64,000 nucleotides of DNA. Source: Cylicocyclus nassatus. Taxonomy: Eukaryota > Nematoda > Chromadorea > Rhabditida > Strongylidae. Positions 11,842 to 24,320 of this stretch are shown here, one piece after another. The stretch covers positions 11,688,347 to 11,752,346 of the forward strand of contig CATQJL010000316.1 in the NCBI GenBank assembly GCA_958299035.1, in the 5' to 3' direction. The position numbers and the translations under genes are program-made. Position 1 is the first letter of the stretch; each line of letters opens with the position of its first letter. The notes beneath the pieces are model-generated. The model was not told the origin of the DNA, searched no databases, and saw only the letters and a list, made by a program, of their open reading frames with translations.

Positions 11842-12390
11842 CATGGAATTTTTCTGTCCGAAAAATCATAATAGGTTTTCTCATTATATCATTGCAATCA
11901 TCTCATCGTATCATTCATCTTATCGTTTTGGAAGCTACAATGTTTTTAATACATCTCTCGAACCCGTATAGGCTACAACCCTTGAACCTGACTCCTATAC
12001 TTTTTGCTTCCTCTATTGTTTTCATGTTCTGAACGTAGTCTCTGTTGACCCATGCCATACGGCTTTTGTCAAATGCTTTCTTGAACGGAAGAGTGACAGC
12101 CTGAGAATGCTCAACCTTAGCAAAGCATTAGGCTTCCTTGTTCTTTTTCTCATCTGTTGTTTCATTAAGCCTGTACATCCAAGACAAAAGACAGTGTAGT
12201 CAAATTTGACGCCGCCTGCTTTTTCTTGTAAAAGAGTAAACCTTTCGATGATCAGCACAAATTTATAGGACTCCGCGTGATTCCAGTAAGCAATGACCGC
12301 TAAATCAGCGAAGTTCGCAATCACGCAGAACCCTATATTTCCAACATACTCTCACACGCTGTGACTCAAGCTGTTCTATCTCGGATCTCA

Positions 12391-13708
12391 ATGGCTCCCA
12401 GAAGGAAGTCCTACACCGCGCTTTTTAAGCTTAACGTGGTGGAATATGCCCTGCAACATGGAACATCGGCTGCCGCTGTTCGCTACGAAGTCTCTGATGG
12501 TCTGGTTAGAAGATGGAAGGCCGATAAAGAAAATCTGGAGGATATGCCACTGAGGAGACGCGCCAACCGTCATGGGAAGCCAAAGGTGGAGGAAATAGAG
12601 GAAGCTCTTTATGCATGGATTGTGCAGACGCGAGAAGGAAGCCGAGCAGTGGTTGTCAAAGACATTCGCGAGAAGGCATTGCAGCTAGCGCGGGAATCTG
12701 GCCACCAGGACTTCAGGGCATCGGCGATGTGGTGCAAAGGCTTTATGAAGAGAAAGAACTTATCTCTGAGGCGAAGAACCAGTGTCGGCAAAGCACTTCC
12801 GGAGGATTATGAAAACATCTGCGCGGACTTCAGGAGATTCGTACAAAGGGAATCGCTTCACATCTCCCCCCACAATCTTGGGAATGTCGATGAAGTCCCA
12901 GTGCCCTTCGATATGGTTTATTCAAGGACCGTGGATCAAGTGGGAGCCGATACTGTAAGATTTGACTCAACAGGACACGAAAAATCGAATTTTACCGTTG
13001 TCCTCTCTGTGACGGCCGCTGGAGAGAAATTAAGACCGATGATCATATTCAAGAAAAAGAGGATTCCCAAGGATAATTTCCCTCCTGAAGTGGTAGTTAG
13101 AGCCAATGATAAAGGCTGGATGAATCACGAACTGATGAGGACATGGCTCCATGAGGTGTGGAACAAACGGAAATGCTATGTCAACGATCCCTCGCAGTCA
13201 TTACTCATATTAGATTCTGCAAGGTATCGTTTCGTATTTTATCATTTCCTGAGCTTATCTTGCTTTTTTAAGGTGCCATCTCACAGAAGACGTCCGAGAG
13301 CTTTTCAAGGAGCACTCAAAGATCGCGGTCATTCCAGGCGGAATGACCAAATATCTACAGCCTCTCGACGTCGGCATCAACAAGCCCTTCAAAGACAATC
13401 TGAGGGCGGGATGGGAGCGATGGATGGCCGATTCAGCACGAGCAAGGTACACAACAGGCGGCGCCAGGAAAAGGATGACCTACGGAGAGGTAGCTGCACT
13501 AGTCTACGAGAGTTTCAATGCAATTACTGAAGAAACCATTGCGAACAGTTTCACCAAGGCTTTCGATGACGAATCAATAATAGAAGGCATGAACGAGGAT
13601 TTCGACGTTTTGATTGTTGCTGATAATAACGATAATGATGGTCGTTCTTTTGGTCAAGTTGTTGCCATGAATGTTTGTTATGATGAACATGGAATGCTAC
13701 CTGAATAA
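12391..13708 (+). CDS. pogo/Tigger-like transposase (DDE_1), one intron
   Basis: This gene cuts and re-joins the transposon ends in the nucleus. It has two exons, 12,391-13,223 and 13,273-13,708, separated by a 49-bp GT-AG intron (acceptor ttttttaag). Splicing restores the frame across a conserved motif and gives 422 residues. Residues about 1-45 (MAPRRKSYTALFKLNVVEYA onward) form a helix-turn-helix DNA-binding region, and a second such region ends near residue 130. The catalytic core shows D167 in NVDE, D275 in LLILDSARCH and D310 in GGMTKYLQPLD, a DD34D pattern as in pogo-type enzymes. The start is the ATG at 12,391; the upstream in-frame GTG is not a plausible eukaryotic start. No stop or frameshift is seen. 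An untranslated 5' exon upstream is possible. Confidence 0.88.
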
Positions 13709-14553
13709 AGATCTGTTGCTTCGGTTCATTCTGAGACCAAAAAAGGCAGCGCAATTGCGCATCCTTCTTGTTTTCATGTGAAAAAAATAAGGCGGACTTA
13801 TCCGCGGGACTTGGCGGCGCGCGAGGCGCGCGAGGCTGTCACGAAAGCGGACTCAACTGAGAGCTCTTTTGCGGTCTTATCGGCGAGGCGGTCTTTACTG
13901 CGAGGCGATCTTATATGCCGGATTTTAGGGTAAGTCGCGATCCAGGTAAAATTTGGACCCAAAAAATGAAATTCTTTAGCTGTTCTAAAAATCAGATCTC
14001 CTCCCAGAAAATTCCTACAGACTTCCGACTTCGTCCTTATATAGTAGACACATAGTACCAAAAAATGTCTTCGGTTGACTTTTTCCGAAACTCAAAATTG
14101 AGAAACAAAGATGGTCCCTAAATGCCACTTTTTTCGGGTTTTTCATGTAAGACTCGGTATATCTCGATTATAAGAGCACATACAGGGGTAAGGTTTCTGA
14201 GATTAAAATTAGTAAGGCTTGTGGTACACAATGACATAGGTGAGAGGGGCAGGAGGCGGAGTTTGCCATTTTTAGACTATCTCTTTTTTCTCGTCCTCTA
14301 AGCTTGAAAAAAAATCCAATAAAGGCATATTTGAGTGTCTGTTGTATAATGACCAAGTTTGAGTTCCGTACGGTTATTCTCCGCAAAGACCCAATTTTCA
14401 GAGAATTAATTTTTTTCTGATTTTTGCTCCAAACTTTCTGGATTACGATATATACGAATCTTTGGAGGTCTTTTTGTATAGCTTGCTTCACTCTATTGAA
14501 AGGTACCCCCAGTTTAATTTAGAAATACGGTTTGCTTTTGAGACAACCTAATA

Positions 14554-16640
14554 CTCCCACCATCCTTCACTACGAACATCTTGAACGGGAACAAGAAGCT
14601 GTGCAAGCCGCATTTTCCGGCCTTTTGTATAATCCCCTGATGATCCCCCGCGGCCAGACGTCTTTTGTTTTAAGACATTTTTCTTCTTTCAAAGTCGGCG
14701 AATACCTTCCAAAGTTGTATTTATCATATAACACATCAGTACTAAGCATGTTGCTAATAGCAAATGAGTTTTTGGAATATCGATTTTCGACGAAGCCCAA
14801 CTTTGGACTTATGATCTGTCGCCAATTTCATGACTTCGCAACATCACTTGTTCTTACCAAAAACATGATCAGCAATCTCAGTTTATCTTAGCATGTTAAT
14901 ACGTGCCTTAATAGGCGCGCAGTAGAGCCACCTCTGACTGCCGCACGCGCGACGTCGCTTGACCGATGCCTTTCGAAAAATACATACATGACTAGTTCTC
15001 TGTGCATGCGTATTTATGTACCAAATCTCGTAAGCGAACAAACGGAGGCTGGTGGAAATAAAGTATGAAAAAATATGAAAAACTTACGTGAATGGAAGCT
15101 GTACTAACGATAAGAATTTTTTCCAAAAATTTCCCATAACTGGTGAATGCAGTTATGAATTCAAATGGCTCGTTTGCGAAGTACAGGCAACGATAAGGCA
15201 TGAAACTTGGTAGTTACGTGGACACGGTCCAGCAGGGGTTCATTGAAAAATTCATTGAAAAATTGTGTGACTGAAGATTAAAGCAAGCTTTTTCTGAAAA
15301 TTTCCCACTACTAAAAAGTGGAAAATGGCTCGTTTGCAAAGCGCAGACGACGAAATTGCGCGAGATTTGGTGTGTACACGCGCAGTAGGACTAAACAAAA
15401 GATGAAAGTTTATGGAAAACTTATGTGAATGAAGAGTGTGGAAATTAGGTGGGCAATTGCCCACCTAATGCCCACCTGAAGTAGGCAAAAGTTTCAGTTC
15501 ACATAAGTTTTTCAAAATTTTCACGTAAATATGATGTACACCTAAAGTTTACTATATGGTAGGATTTTGGTTCCGAAACTCCTCCTCTTCTCTTTGTTAG
15601 ACCCCGTCGCATCAGTAGCCCAGCTTTCTAAAAAGGAAAGCGCGCTCCAATTTCTTCATTCCTTCATTGTTTTTTTTTGCTTATTCTTCTTCCTGTTTTC
15701 TATCTTGATAAAAGTGAGGGATATTTAGAAGATTTTTGGGCGCTTTTAAGCACTTTCAGGCGAAGTGTGACAATTGCTCTCGTTGCACAAGCACAAAGCA
15801 TCGTTTAGGCTCAAGGGGAGTATTAGTAAAAAAATTTTTGGAATCAGTGGAAAACCCCATTGCCCACCTCGTGCCCGGGCCCTGATGTTAATGCATGAGG
15901 CCCTCAAAGTGTTTTGTCTTGCTGAGAAATCAATGAAAACGCTGCAAAATTGTACTGATGATATACTACGGCACCGTTAAGCATGTTTTTGACAGAAAAA
16001 ATGGAATCTGACGATTGTAAATTTTTTGTTAATCTCTAGCTCGCAAGCAGTGGTTCATCTAAAGTTTCAGTGTTATGAAATTTATTTATTTATTGATACC
16101 TGCAAAAATACGTGAATAGAAATAGTAAAAGGAAAATTTTATGGTAAAATCTGTAGTATCGAAGCACTAAAAAGACATCAGCAAAGGATATACATATAGT
16201 AACAATCAGATCACAAAACAATGAAATGCTTTCATGATTAGGAAAAAGGACTATTTGTAGCAAAAAATTTGGCCTATTTCATTTGGAAAGCATCCTTGTC
16301 GCCTGTTGAAATCGGAATTTATCCTCACAGTGAAAAAATGGGACCTGAAAAGCGACTTTGTTTTGGGAGCTCTTAGTTTTAGTGAAACTCCTCTAGATTT
16401 AGAGTTGTAAACGCTGAAAAATTTTGAAAAATCCATTTTGCATTTCCCTGTTAGCCTCTTGAAAGCCATGGAAAGATCAATTTTTTTTCTGAGAATTAAA
16501 CTACAGTTGTAACGGTAGAACTTGGCCAACCAACTCACAACCGGAGCGCGAATGAATGTAATGCTTACAACTCACTTGACACTGACACTGATTATACACA
16601 AACAGATGTATTTCAGAAAATTCAGAAATGGGCAGAAGAG
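14554..16640. other. Non-coding stretch with a short direct repeat
   Basis: Two diverged copies of a block (aatttccca ... aaatggctcgtttgc) lie about 160 bp apart, at 15,118-15,200 and 15,284-15,362. A small palindrome, aggtgggcaattgcccacct, is at about 15,449. The 119-codon frame from 14,532 begins inside the MITE terminus and has no recognised motif. No gene is supported. Confidence 0.4.
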
Positions 16641-16729
16641 GAAACGTATTGGTACCTTCGAAAACGGCATTTTATCGCATTTTTGATGAGTTGGCTATTT
16701 CCGTGGACATAGTCTATGAGAAACATTAG

Positions 16730-18034
16730 GAAAACGTCGTCCAAAAAATCCGCGCGGCGTATGAGGTATAAAAATATCTGAGAACTGCGAATCAACAGCC
16801 GAAAACGAATTTAGGACAATGGGGTACCTATTTCATGGAATATCGCCGTCGACGGCGCATTCGATTCACGCGGATTTACTACCAAGATATGCAGGGTTTT
16901 GGCTGTCGTCCTTCGGACAAACCTCTGCATACACACAGAGGTTGTTCATTGCTGGGAAACAGGTTAGGAAGAGGATCTCAAACGTACGAGTACTCAAATT
17001 TATTTCTTCACAGCAAACATAAGCGGAAGAATGGAGAAGGAAGGCTTCCGCCGCATGCTACGGTGGTTGCGATCGAATGATACCCCGATTCATTCGATCG
17101 CAACCGACCGTAGCAGCATGTACGGAAGCGAGATAGCCTCTTTCAATGATGAATTTGGCGAAAGTGTCAAATGGTTCTTTGACCCATGGCACCTCGGAAG
17201 ATACCTGCATAAGAACCTACGCGCGGTATATATCAGCTTAAAATCTGTCCTACTGCACCATATGATTGCAAATTAAGGCCGCAAAAGCGAAAGATTGTGC
17301 GTCGATCAAAGACTGGGTTGAAGACATTGAAACCCATCTATACTATTCTATAGCGGAAGGAGCAGCATCCCACATTGGCGAGCTCATTCGTCATGTTTTC
17401 AATACGTGTCTGCACCATGTCGCCAACGTGCATGAATTTGACAAGGTAGAAATTCTAATTCATGACACTGCCCAAAAAGCTTACAGGATGACATTACTGG
17501 GACCCTCACAAGCTGCCTTCATGATCCGGAGATAGCGGATGAAGAGAGAGAGAAGCCGACGCTTGACGTCGGAAGTGTGGCTCACACGAAGTTGAAGCAA
17601 ATAGTTTTGCAGCCAGCGTTTCAGGAAGCTCTCGCACAGGCTAGTCCTTACAGTGGGACTAGTCTGTGCAAGAGCAAAAACTCACTGGACCGTTTGTACT
17701 GTCGAAAAGAATTGTTTCTGTGAGTGAGGGATTCCAAACTGGAGATAGCTACCACAAAATAGATGATAGAAAAATTTTCAGGCAATTTCCCACCTACCCC
17801 CTATATATAAAGATGTCAACTATGCATATGAATGCTCTACGGGAGGCGGAGATGAGCGGAGAACGCTTAGTACGGCGTGTCGAAATTGTCCATCGGAAGT
17901 TTACTAGAAGGGCGAGAGTTCAACCTCAGAAAACGCCAGTCTCACAACTATGGAGGAAAGAGATTTACATGGATTTTCTGACGAGGCGCTTTCCGCTTGA
18001 GCAGTGTCAGGAAGAAGAAATGGATGTAACATGA
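16730..18034 (+). CDS. Transposase-like gene of the DVWH type, five introns, 5' incomplete
   Basis: The spliced frame uses exons 16,730-16,765, 16,815-16,962, 17,014-17,225, 17,278-17,445, 17,487-17,719 and 17,782-18,034, with GT-AG introns of 49, 51, 52, 41 and 62 bp. The protein shows, in order, VDGAFDSRG, a MEKEGFRRML segment, ATDRSSMYG, FFDPWHLGRYLHKNL and QFPTYPLYIKMSTMHMNAL. This order matches a widespread metazoan transposase-like family that I recognise by its GDxRxDSPG...MEKEG...TDRH...DVWHxxKxLxKKL pattern; I do not assign a superfamily name. Where the family usually has an SLESFH motif, this copy reads LCKSKN, so an expected acidic residue appears lost. Upstream exons are not resolved, although 16,590-16,650 looks partly coding. 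A degenerate or domesticated copy is possible. Confidence 0.68.
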
Positions 18035-18069
18035 TGTCGGGTTTATCACGAAGTCAGACGATGCCATAC

Positions 18070-18075
18070 AATAAA
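18070..18075 (+). promoter_or_regulatory. Possible polyadenylation signal
   Basis: AATAAA lies 36 bases after the stop codon of the DVWH-type gene, the usual position in nematode transcripts. Confidence 0.45.
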
Positions 18076-19180
18076 TTGTAGAAGGTGCTGCCGCTTACAC
18101 CGCCAATTAAAAAGAATATGCATCAAAATAAAGCAAAAAATAAGAAAAGGAGAATAAAAGTAGAAAAGGAAACTAAAAGTCGAATGGTAAAAAAAACTAA
18201 AATTACTTACTGACAAAAATACTCTGCCTCTTCAGCTTATCAGTAAAATTCAGTATGCTTTCATATTTTGTAGTAACAACGGAGAAGGAATCGCGTAAAT
18301 CTCCTCCTGCAACTGCATAAGAGCATAAACACGTATGGAGTAGACAAATACAAGGAATCATGGCCGACACTTAATATGCAAAGAAAAAGAAATAGAAACT
18401 ACGCTGCCGCGTTTTGACATACGACATTCCTTGCAACGCCTTTTTTCTGCCGTCTGCGTCTCTCAGCGCGCTTGCCATCACTCGTCCTTTCTAAGAAAAC
18501 AAAAGTGCGAAAACTCGACATTTCGATTGATTTGAGCAGTTTTTCGCATGAAATCGTATTCAGGGGGTGAGAAAGTCCCATAATGATGCAAAATATGGAT
18601 GAGTGAAATCTGCCGGGACACTGCCTTCAAACATGAAGTTATAGCGGTTTTGAAGCATAAGTGCTTTGAAAACCAGCTTGTGAGCGATTAATTAGCACGT
18701 TTTTGAGTGCATTCACTACAAGTAATCTACACATGCACCGAATACGCAAGTAATTATTTTCAAACAAGTAGTTTATAAAGATGTGGCAGCAAATGTTTGC
18801 TAAATTCGGACATTCAAATGCTCATAACTTTTTCAGAGAAGAGCTCAGCAGATACAGAAATTAAATTTGGAATCAGCTCTTCAAAACGCATTTACTGATA
18901 TGCATATTATTTCGGTTCGCCAGTGCAAGGTGGTATTCCTTCCTTTGTTAAAACAATAGCAACAACAGATAATCGGTAATCCATTACTAGCTGGAAAAAA
19001 TTCGAATTTCTAACACGCCTGAATGAACTCAAGTCCATGAAGGCATGCTGCTCCCATTAATTGTTATCTAGTCTAGATTCCATTTCTGCAGCAGGGTGAA
19101 GTGGAGTGAAAGAAGTGTTGGTGTCATAGTGTGCATCGGAATAATGCAAGTTGCTACGCATCTTGATTGTTTCGACATTA
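18076..19180. other. Non-coding spacer with a decayed repeat arm
   Basis: Near 18,830-18,960 there is a weak match (tttggaatcagctcttcaaa...ttccttcctttgttaa) to the right arm of the element at 2,657-3,081. Nothing else is recognisable. Confidence 0.4.
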
Positions 19181-19224
19181 GGTCGTTTCGTAAGTTCGTA
19201 GTAAGCGTAAACCAACGAGATGAC

Positions 19225-19780
19225 CAAATCTTGTCAAAATTCAGTTGGTAGTGTATTTTCCGTCGTTGCACACAACTTTCTGCCACCTTGCTGTCAATTT
19301 TTCAACTCCATTTTTTCAAAAATCAGCAGTTGTCTAGTCCCAAAAAGGTCGTTCAAGCAGCATCTAAAATCGCTTTTCAAAGTCGGAACAAGCACTGTTC
19401 ATACCGTTTGCAAAAGAGTGGCACAATGATTACCTGGTGAGGTGAGGTCGGAAAGGAATACATCGGATGCTCCCGTCAAGTCTTTCAAGACAGTTTTGAA
19501 GTTTGAGAGCCATATTTTATCACATAGAAAAGCTCACTAAATCTGTCTTTTGAGTCACCTTCGCAGTAGGATTCGTTTGGATATCCAGTTGAGTTGCGTA
19601 CGTCATTACCGACCGTTTCATTCTTGTCTAGCAATTTATAGTGCAGAACTTCCTGCATGTCTGCAAAAAGTCTTGTTTAGAGGACGCTTTGTGAGTCCTT
19701 AGTCTTTGGAGCAACCTTTTTTGTCTGACGCGAAAGCGCCATTTTTTATAATCGGCAAAAAATCTATGCAAAACCAGTTT
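19225..19780 (-). pseudogene. Decayed mariner transposase
   Basis: On the minus strand, the end of the frame reads NGVEKLTARWQKVVCNDGKY, the characteristic C-terminus of mariner transposases. Upstream, minus 19,660-19,600 encodes EVLHYKLLDKNETV, corresponding to the (V/I)HYELLPPGxTV segment that follows the second catalytic region. FADYKKW (about 19,750) is a plausible degenerate form of the GDEKW box. Several stops and shifts interrupt it. A possible 3' terminus with TTAGGTCGTTTCGTAAGTTC lies at about 19,175-19,195. The 5' end is not found. Confidence 0.65.
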
Positions 19781-19940
19781 TTTGTAAGAAAACATGCGCA
19801 AATGCCGAATGTGTTTGTTCTTGTTTGTTGTTGTCCTTTGTAAATTCCACATTTGGATGCTGAGAATTCGAAGATTGTGAGTAAAAAAGCCTGATTGGTT
19901 CTTTTGAACGATATGCACGCCTTGCCGCAAATCAAAACTC

Positions 19941-20735
19941 CTACCAGAGAAATGAACGCGAGACTGAAAACGTTACGTACTTGTGAAACTGTTCAATAAT
20001 TCCTTTGAGGCATAAGGCCCTGAAAATGCTACGCGGTTTCTCGCCAAGCAATCTTTCAAATTGCCAGAAGTCTTCAAATCCAACAGTGGCAAGGTAAAAA
20101 CGCATATTGTGTAAAGCTATGGTAGATAAATGAGATATCCTACCTCCTTTAGAAAAATGTATCTTAGTATGCGCTTCTTGAGTCATGGACAGTTGTACTG
20201 CCAAATCGCGTGAAGTATGACCAGAACCCAAGGCACAACCTGCAAATCCACCGTGCGGTAATGAAATTTCCACCGACCAGCCAAAATTTCCAGATTAATT
20301 TCTCGAAGTATTAGACACATAATATGCATAATTTTATTGAAATTGAAGATACATCAAGTCTTGTTTGGCAAAGTGCGCTTACGATGAGCGAATTAGGACA
20401 CTCGTCGCATGCGAAAGTCGCGCGCGCTAAGACATGAGCACATCGTCCACCGAAATTGGAGTGAAGGTTTTGATGTTGTATAAATAGCGGGATTCGTACG
20501 TAAGTAACCGCTTAAATCACGCTACAAACGAAAAGTGAAAATCGCCAAAAGATACAAGCGATCAAGGTGCTTCTGCTATCAGTGTAAACGGTCTAAAGAT
20601 AACGAGTTCGAATCTGGACTAAAAGACAGTTGAAAATTCGATTATCTTATTTTTTTTAATAAAGGAATTGATTATGACAATTCTAGATGTTAAAGGGAAT
20701 TAACGGCGCCTATGAAAACACTTCAATATTTGATC
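19941..20735. other. Unassigned stretch before the large repeat
   Basis: A 110-codon minus-strand frame (20,273-19,941) has no family resemblance that I can name, and its codon pattern is not compelling. Some words around 20,530-20,620 (atcgccaaaag...gctatcagtgtaaacggtcta) resemble the block at 39,970-40,035, suggesting that the large repeat begins here in diverged form. Confidence 0.35.
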
Positions 20736-20744
20736 AAGTGGTGC

Positions 20745-21395
20745 AGGTTGGCTCAAAAGTTCGTTCTACTTTCTAAAAAACCGTAACCGCTTTCTATTTT
20801 AGTGTTTCGCTTGACATCTTTAATTAGTAATTGGAGGTGACTCAGCATTTTCTGGTGAATTCTTGACGGTTTTCAGCAATGACACAGCAAAGAAGAAACA
20901 GAAAGAGGAAAATCACCCATGCTTCAGTGATTTTGAGCAAGCTCGCCGAAATCCGAAAACAAGTCTCAGTGAATGTTAAACATTTTATAACACGAATTTT
21001 TTCACCCCCTTTTTTGAATTGGCAATTGACTGCGTATTTCTATTGAAATTTGTGATTTTCGAGGAGACTTTACAAACAGGAAACTTTTTTTCATTGTCTT
21101 TGCATGGCTGCCCAAGAGAGTTCATCAGTACTATGCTCATTTATCAGACTAAAACTTATAGATTGCTTGATTTCATAGTAACGATTTTTGGAATTTGATC
21201 AGCATTGTCAAAGTACAAGTAGTCGTTTCCTTTCAATTTTTTTCCGCAACTGCTTTTCAAAGATTGTCGACATGTTTTTGACAAGTGCTTGAATTTCCCT
21301 TCCTAAAAAAATTAATGAGCGCAACCATTGCCATTCAGAAAAAAGTCAATCATTCAAGCATAATGCGAACGAACTTTTGGACCGGCCTAGCAACA
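20745..21395. mobile_element. Mariner-type foldback inside the unit (copy 1 version)
   Basis: The left end has ggttggctcaaaagttcgtt and the right end gcgaacgaacttttggaccg followed by gcctagc, an inverted match of the TTAGGC(T/C)GGTCCAAAAGTTCG type. Equivalent ends occur in copy 2 (40,204 with 41,605-41,625 and 42,570-42,590) and copy 3 (53,288 with 59,485-59,510). The element is therefore part of the ancestral repeat. Confidence 0.5.
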
Positions 21396-24320
21396 AGTGT
21401 GCAAATGATCGCTAGTAATTTCACTTGAAAACGTAATCAAAGGGCAGCCAGATTTTTGCTAATACAAAGTGCGTTTCAACAAAACAAATTTGAGCCGAAG
21501 TTCAACTTTGGTGTTTACATAAACGACCACCAATAGCAAAGACTTTTTCGCTTAAGCTTTCTACAAAACAGGCAGCAACTTCAGCCATTTAAGATCTCGA
21601 GTAGAGCCGCAGTGCTGAAGCATAAAATGTTTGCTACATGTCAAACTTTGCATTCCGGCAGAAGATTGAGTCTTTTATCAAAAAAGACTCTTCTTGACCT
21701 TCGGTTTAGAAATGTCCGTACAGGTTCAAACCTTCTATTTAGCTAGCACAAAGACTTCGAAATACACTGTTTGGTTTGGCGCAGTTATTTTTTATGGGAT
21801 ATGTCTTATTTGCTCAAAGGTAAGAGAGCATTGCATTTTTCAACCTTCCCGACGAAAATGCAGATTTATTATCATTTCTTTCTTCACATTGCCGAAAGCA
21901 GCCAAGTTTAATGGGTGTTCATGTGTAAATAGAATGGTACGGGACTATTCATCTTCGGAAGTCTCAATAGGCGATAGCCCCTAACTAACTTTCTAATCTA
22001 AAAGATTTTGCTGATCATTCGAAATATCGCAGTCTGAACAAAGTGCAGATGCTATAAAAAGGCGTTATACAAAGAGCAGCTGCTATGGATTGATTTTGTC
22101 GTTATCACACAAAGATCACAAATAATACAGCGCAATGAGCGTTGGTACTTACAATTACTGGTCTACTCTACCCATAAAGCAATAATAGATGACTCTTAGC
22201 AAGATAGAGAAGAAAAAACTTGCGCGTTAACATTAGACGTTAGTTGCAATAACATCAGAATGAAACCTCTTGCATCATTTTGCACATAATATAGTTGGCT
22301 TACCCGGATCCGGCATGTAATCAGCGCACTGAGTAACTTATCTAAGCAGAAACTTGAAAGATTCGTTGAGATTAGGCGGCTACCAAAACGGTTATCGTAG
22401 CTCTACAGTATACCACCACTGCAACAAATGTTAGTATTGAGCGGGAGACGGCCCTTCTGAACCCGCCTTTCCCTACAGTAATCTAGAACTAGGATGCGCG
22501 CGCATGCGTTGCGATGACTGCGGACGAGTGCTCCGCGAAGGGCTCGTATTTTCGAAAATCACCAACTCCCTGTTGCATTATGGAATGTAAGCCAACCATG
22601 CTGATTTCAACCAAACACAGCTACCATCCGAATGTTTGGTATTCTGAGCCCTACTTCCCAGCAGGTATGTTTATGATTTCCCTACTTCCAAGCAGGTATG
22701 TTTATGATTTATGGGACATTTCCGAAGTCTTTTCATTTCCATAATTCATAAAAAAACTTCTCATGAATCTCTTCTGAATTCTTTCGAACTTTGTTTTTCT
22801 TTGCTTTTTTCCACTTATATCCCTTGTGTGTGCGATCCTTATAACCTCGTGCATCGTCACATCATATTGCTAATGTAAGCTGCTTGATGTTATTGAGGAA
22901 AGCCTACGTGATCAAAGTTTGTGTAACAACTCTTTATAAAGGCCAATTATAACTTAAATTTGTGATCTACGCTAATTCGTTATCAAATGCGTATTTCCTT
23001 CTGACATTTCAGTGCATCTCTGTAGCTTTCCAAGAAAATTATCATCTCCTTGAAATTCTCATTCCTAGTATAATTTACGAACGTGCATTTGAAATTTTTA
23101 CGCTTTAAACATGATGCGTGCAGCAAAGAAAAGTTCGCTATCAAAGTCAATCCATGTAGATCACGCTACCAAATGAAGATGATGCATTTTTTATTTGATT
23201 GCGTTTTTGATATGGACGGTGTAAGAAAAACTTCATAAAAAACTAAAAACTCATCATAAAAAACGTATGCTTCCCTACTGGCATGCATGTAGTGCACATT
23301 TCAATTGAATGTGACTAGATGATGCTGCAAGGAGGCAAACGTAGGAGAGTATGCAATCGAACTCACAAAGAGTTAGGAGAGTAGAGCAAGCAATCGAACT
23401 AAAAAAACCAGTAAAATAAGTCGAAAAAGACTTGAAAATGTCTTATAGGTCAAAAACATACCACCTTAGAAAATAGCCGGCGATTTAAGTAGTGTAGAGT
23501 AGAGCGAATAACTTAAGTTATTGAATTCTAGGGAATTTGCGGGAATTAGGAATTTTCTAGAGAATCACTTCCAAAATGTCATTGTGGAGTAGGTTACCAG
23601 CGATGTGAAACTCGTCCGCCTCCGCAGCGCGTCTGCCCAGGTCAGCTGCTCGCTCCCGCGAGCTAGCCAATCATGGAGTGACCTCTAATTAGCGCTGACC
23701 TCTTATAGCCGTCGCGATTAGGGCAGGTTCAGAAGGGCCTAACCCGTATTGAGCATATCAGTGAGCCCTCTTTGCGGAAATCCAGGCGTATCCATGTAAA
23801 TGGACCTTTACCGTATACTTTCCTACCCTCACTTCCAATATGTCAAAAAATACTCCGCGCCCAACTGAGTCGTATGGTGTACATGGATCAGAATTCGTCC
23901 ACTCTGAAACGAGATATGGGCATGCGACGGTGTCAAATGAATCAGGCGACCGTCACATATACTGGACCGTCGCCGGACTCACGGGACCTCGCGTGAATCG
24001 GGCGACTTCGACAAAATACGAGCAGTTTATACTAGTATACATTATTTTCGACTTTTCAAGTGCTGCTGAGAATATAACAGTCAGGGTAATCTCGGTGTAA
24101 ATACCAAAGTAGGTGTAACGGCTCATTCGCCTTGGTTTCACATTCTTGCTTGAAATTACGTTGAGAGCGATGTTGAGTAGAGCATGTAAGTTAGAAGAAG
24201 TTAGTTCCAGACTGACTTTCAGATCTAAGTAGGGCTGTTGTTTGCGATCATTGTTTTATTGTACTTTTTTCGCCTGAGTTGACATGATAGAAATTGCATT
24301 GTTTTGGTTTGAGAATGATA

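Larger units (their letters stand above)
11118..13930 (+). mobile_element. Complete pogo/Tigger-like DNA transposon
   Basis: Terminal inverted repeats of 22 bp (CCCTAAAATCCGGCATATAA + GA) are identical at the two ends, and TA stands on both sides (11,116-11,117 and 13,931-13,932). Subterminal copies of gcggacttatc occur near both ends. A spliced transposase occupies 12,391-13,708. Identical ends, an exact target duplication and an apparently open transposase suggest a relatively recent insertion, possibly still active. That last point is inference. Confidence 0.88.
11041..14551. mobile_element. Old mariner-type MITE hosting the pogo element
   Basis: The right end (14,535-14,551) reads ttttgagacaacctaa before TA, the inverted form of a TTAGGTTGTCTC terminus. 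About 60 bp inside it is the block tagcttgcttcactctattgaa. The left part (11,041-11,117) carries the matching inverted block, tggtagagcgaagcaagctc, but its terminal TTAGG is eroded, so the left limit is approximate. The pogo-like transposon occupies 11,118-13,930 within it. Confidence 0.6.

Noticed and set aside
14532..14891. 119-codon plus-strand frame
   Set aside because: It begins inside a MITE terminus and shows no family motif; its length alone is not enough.
19941..20273. 110-codon minus-strand frame
   Set aside because: No motif recognised and no continuation. Kept only as unassigned sequence.
20590..20625. gagttcgaatctgg resembling a tRNA B box
   Set aside because: No A box at the right spacing and no cloverleaf.
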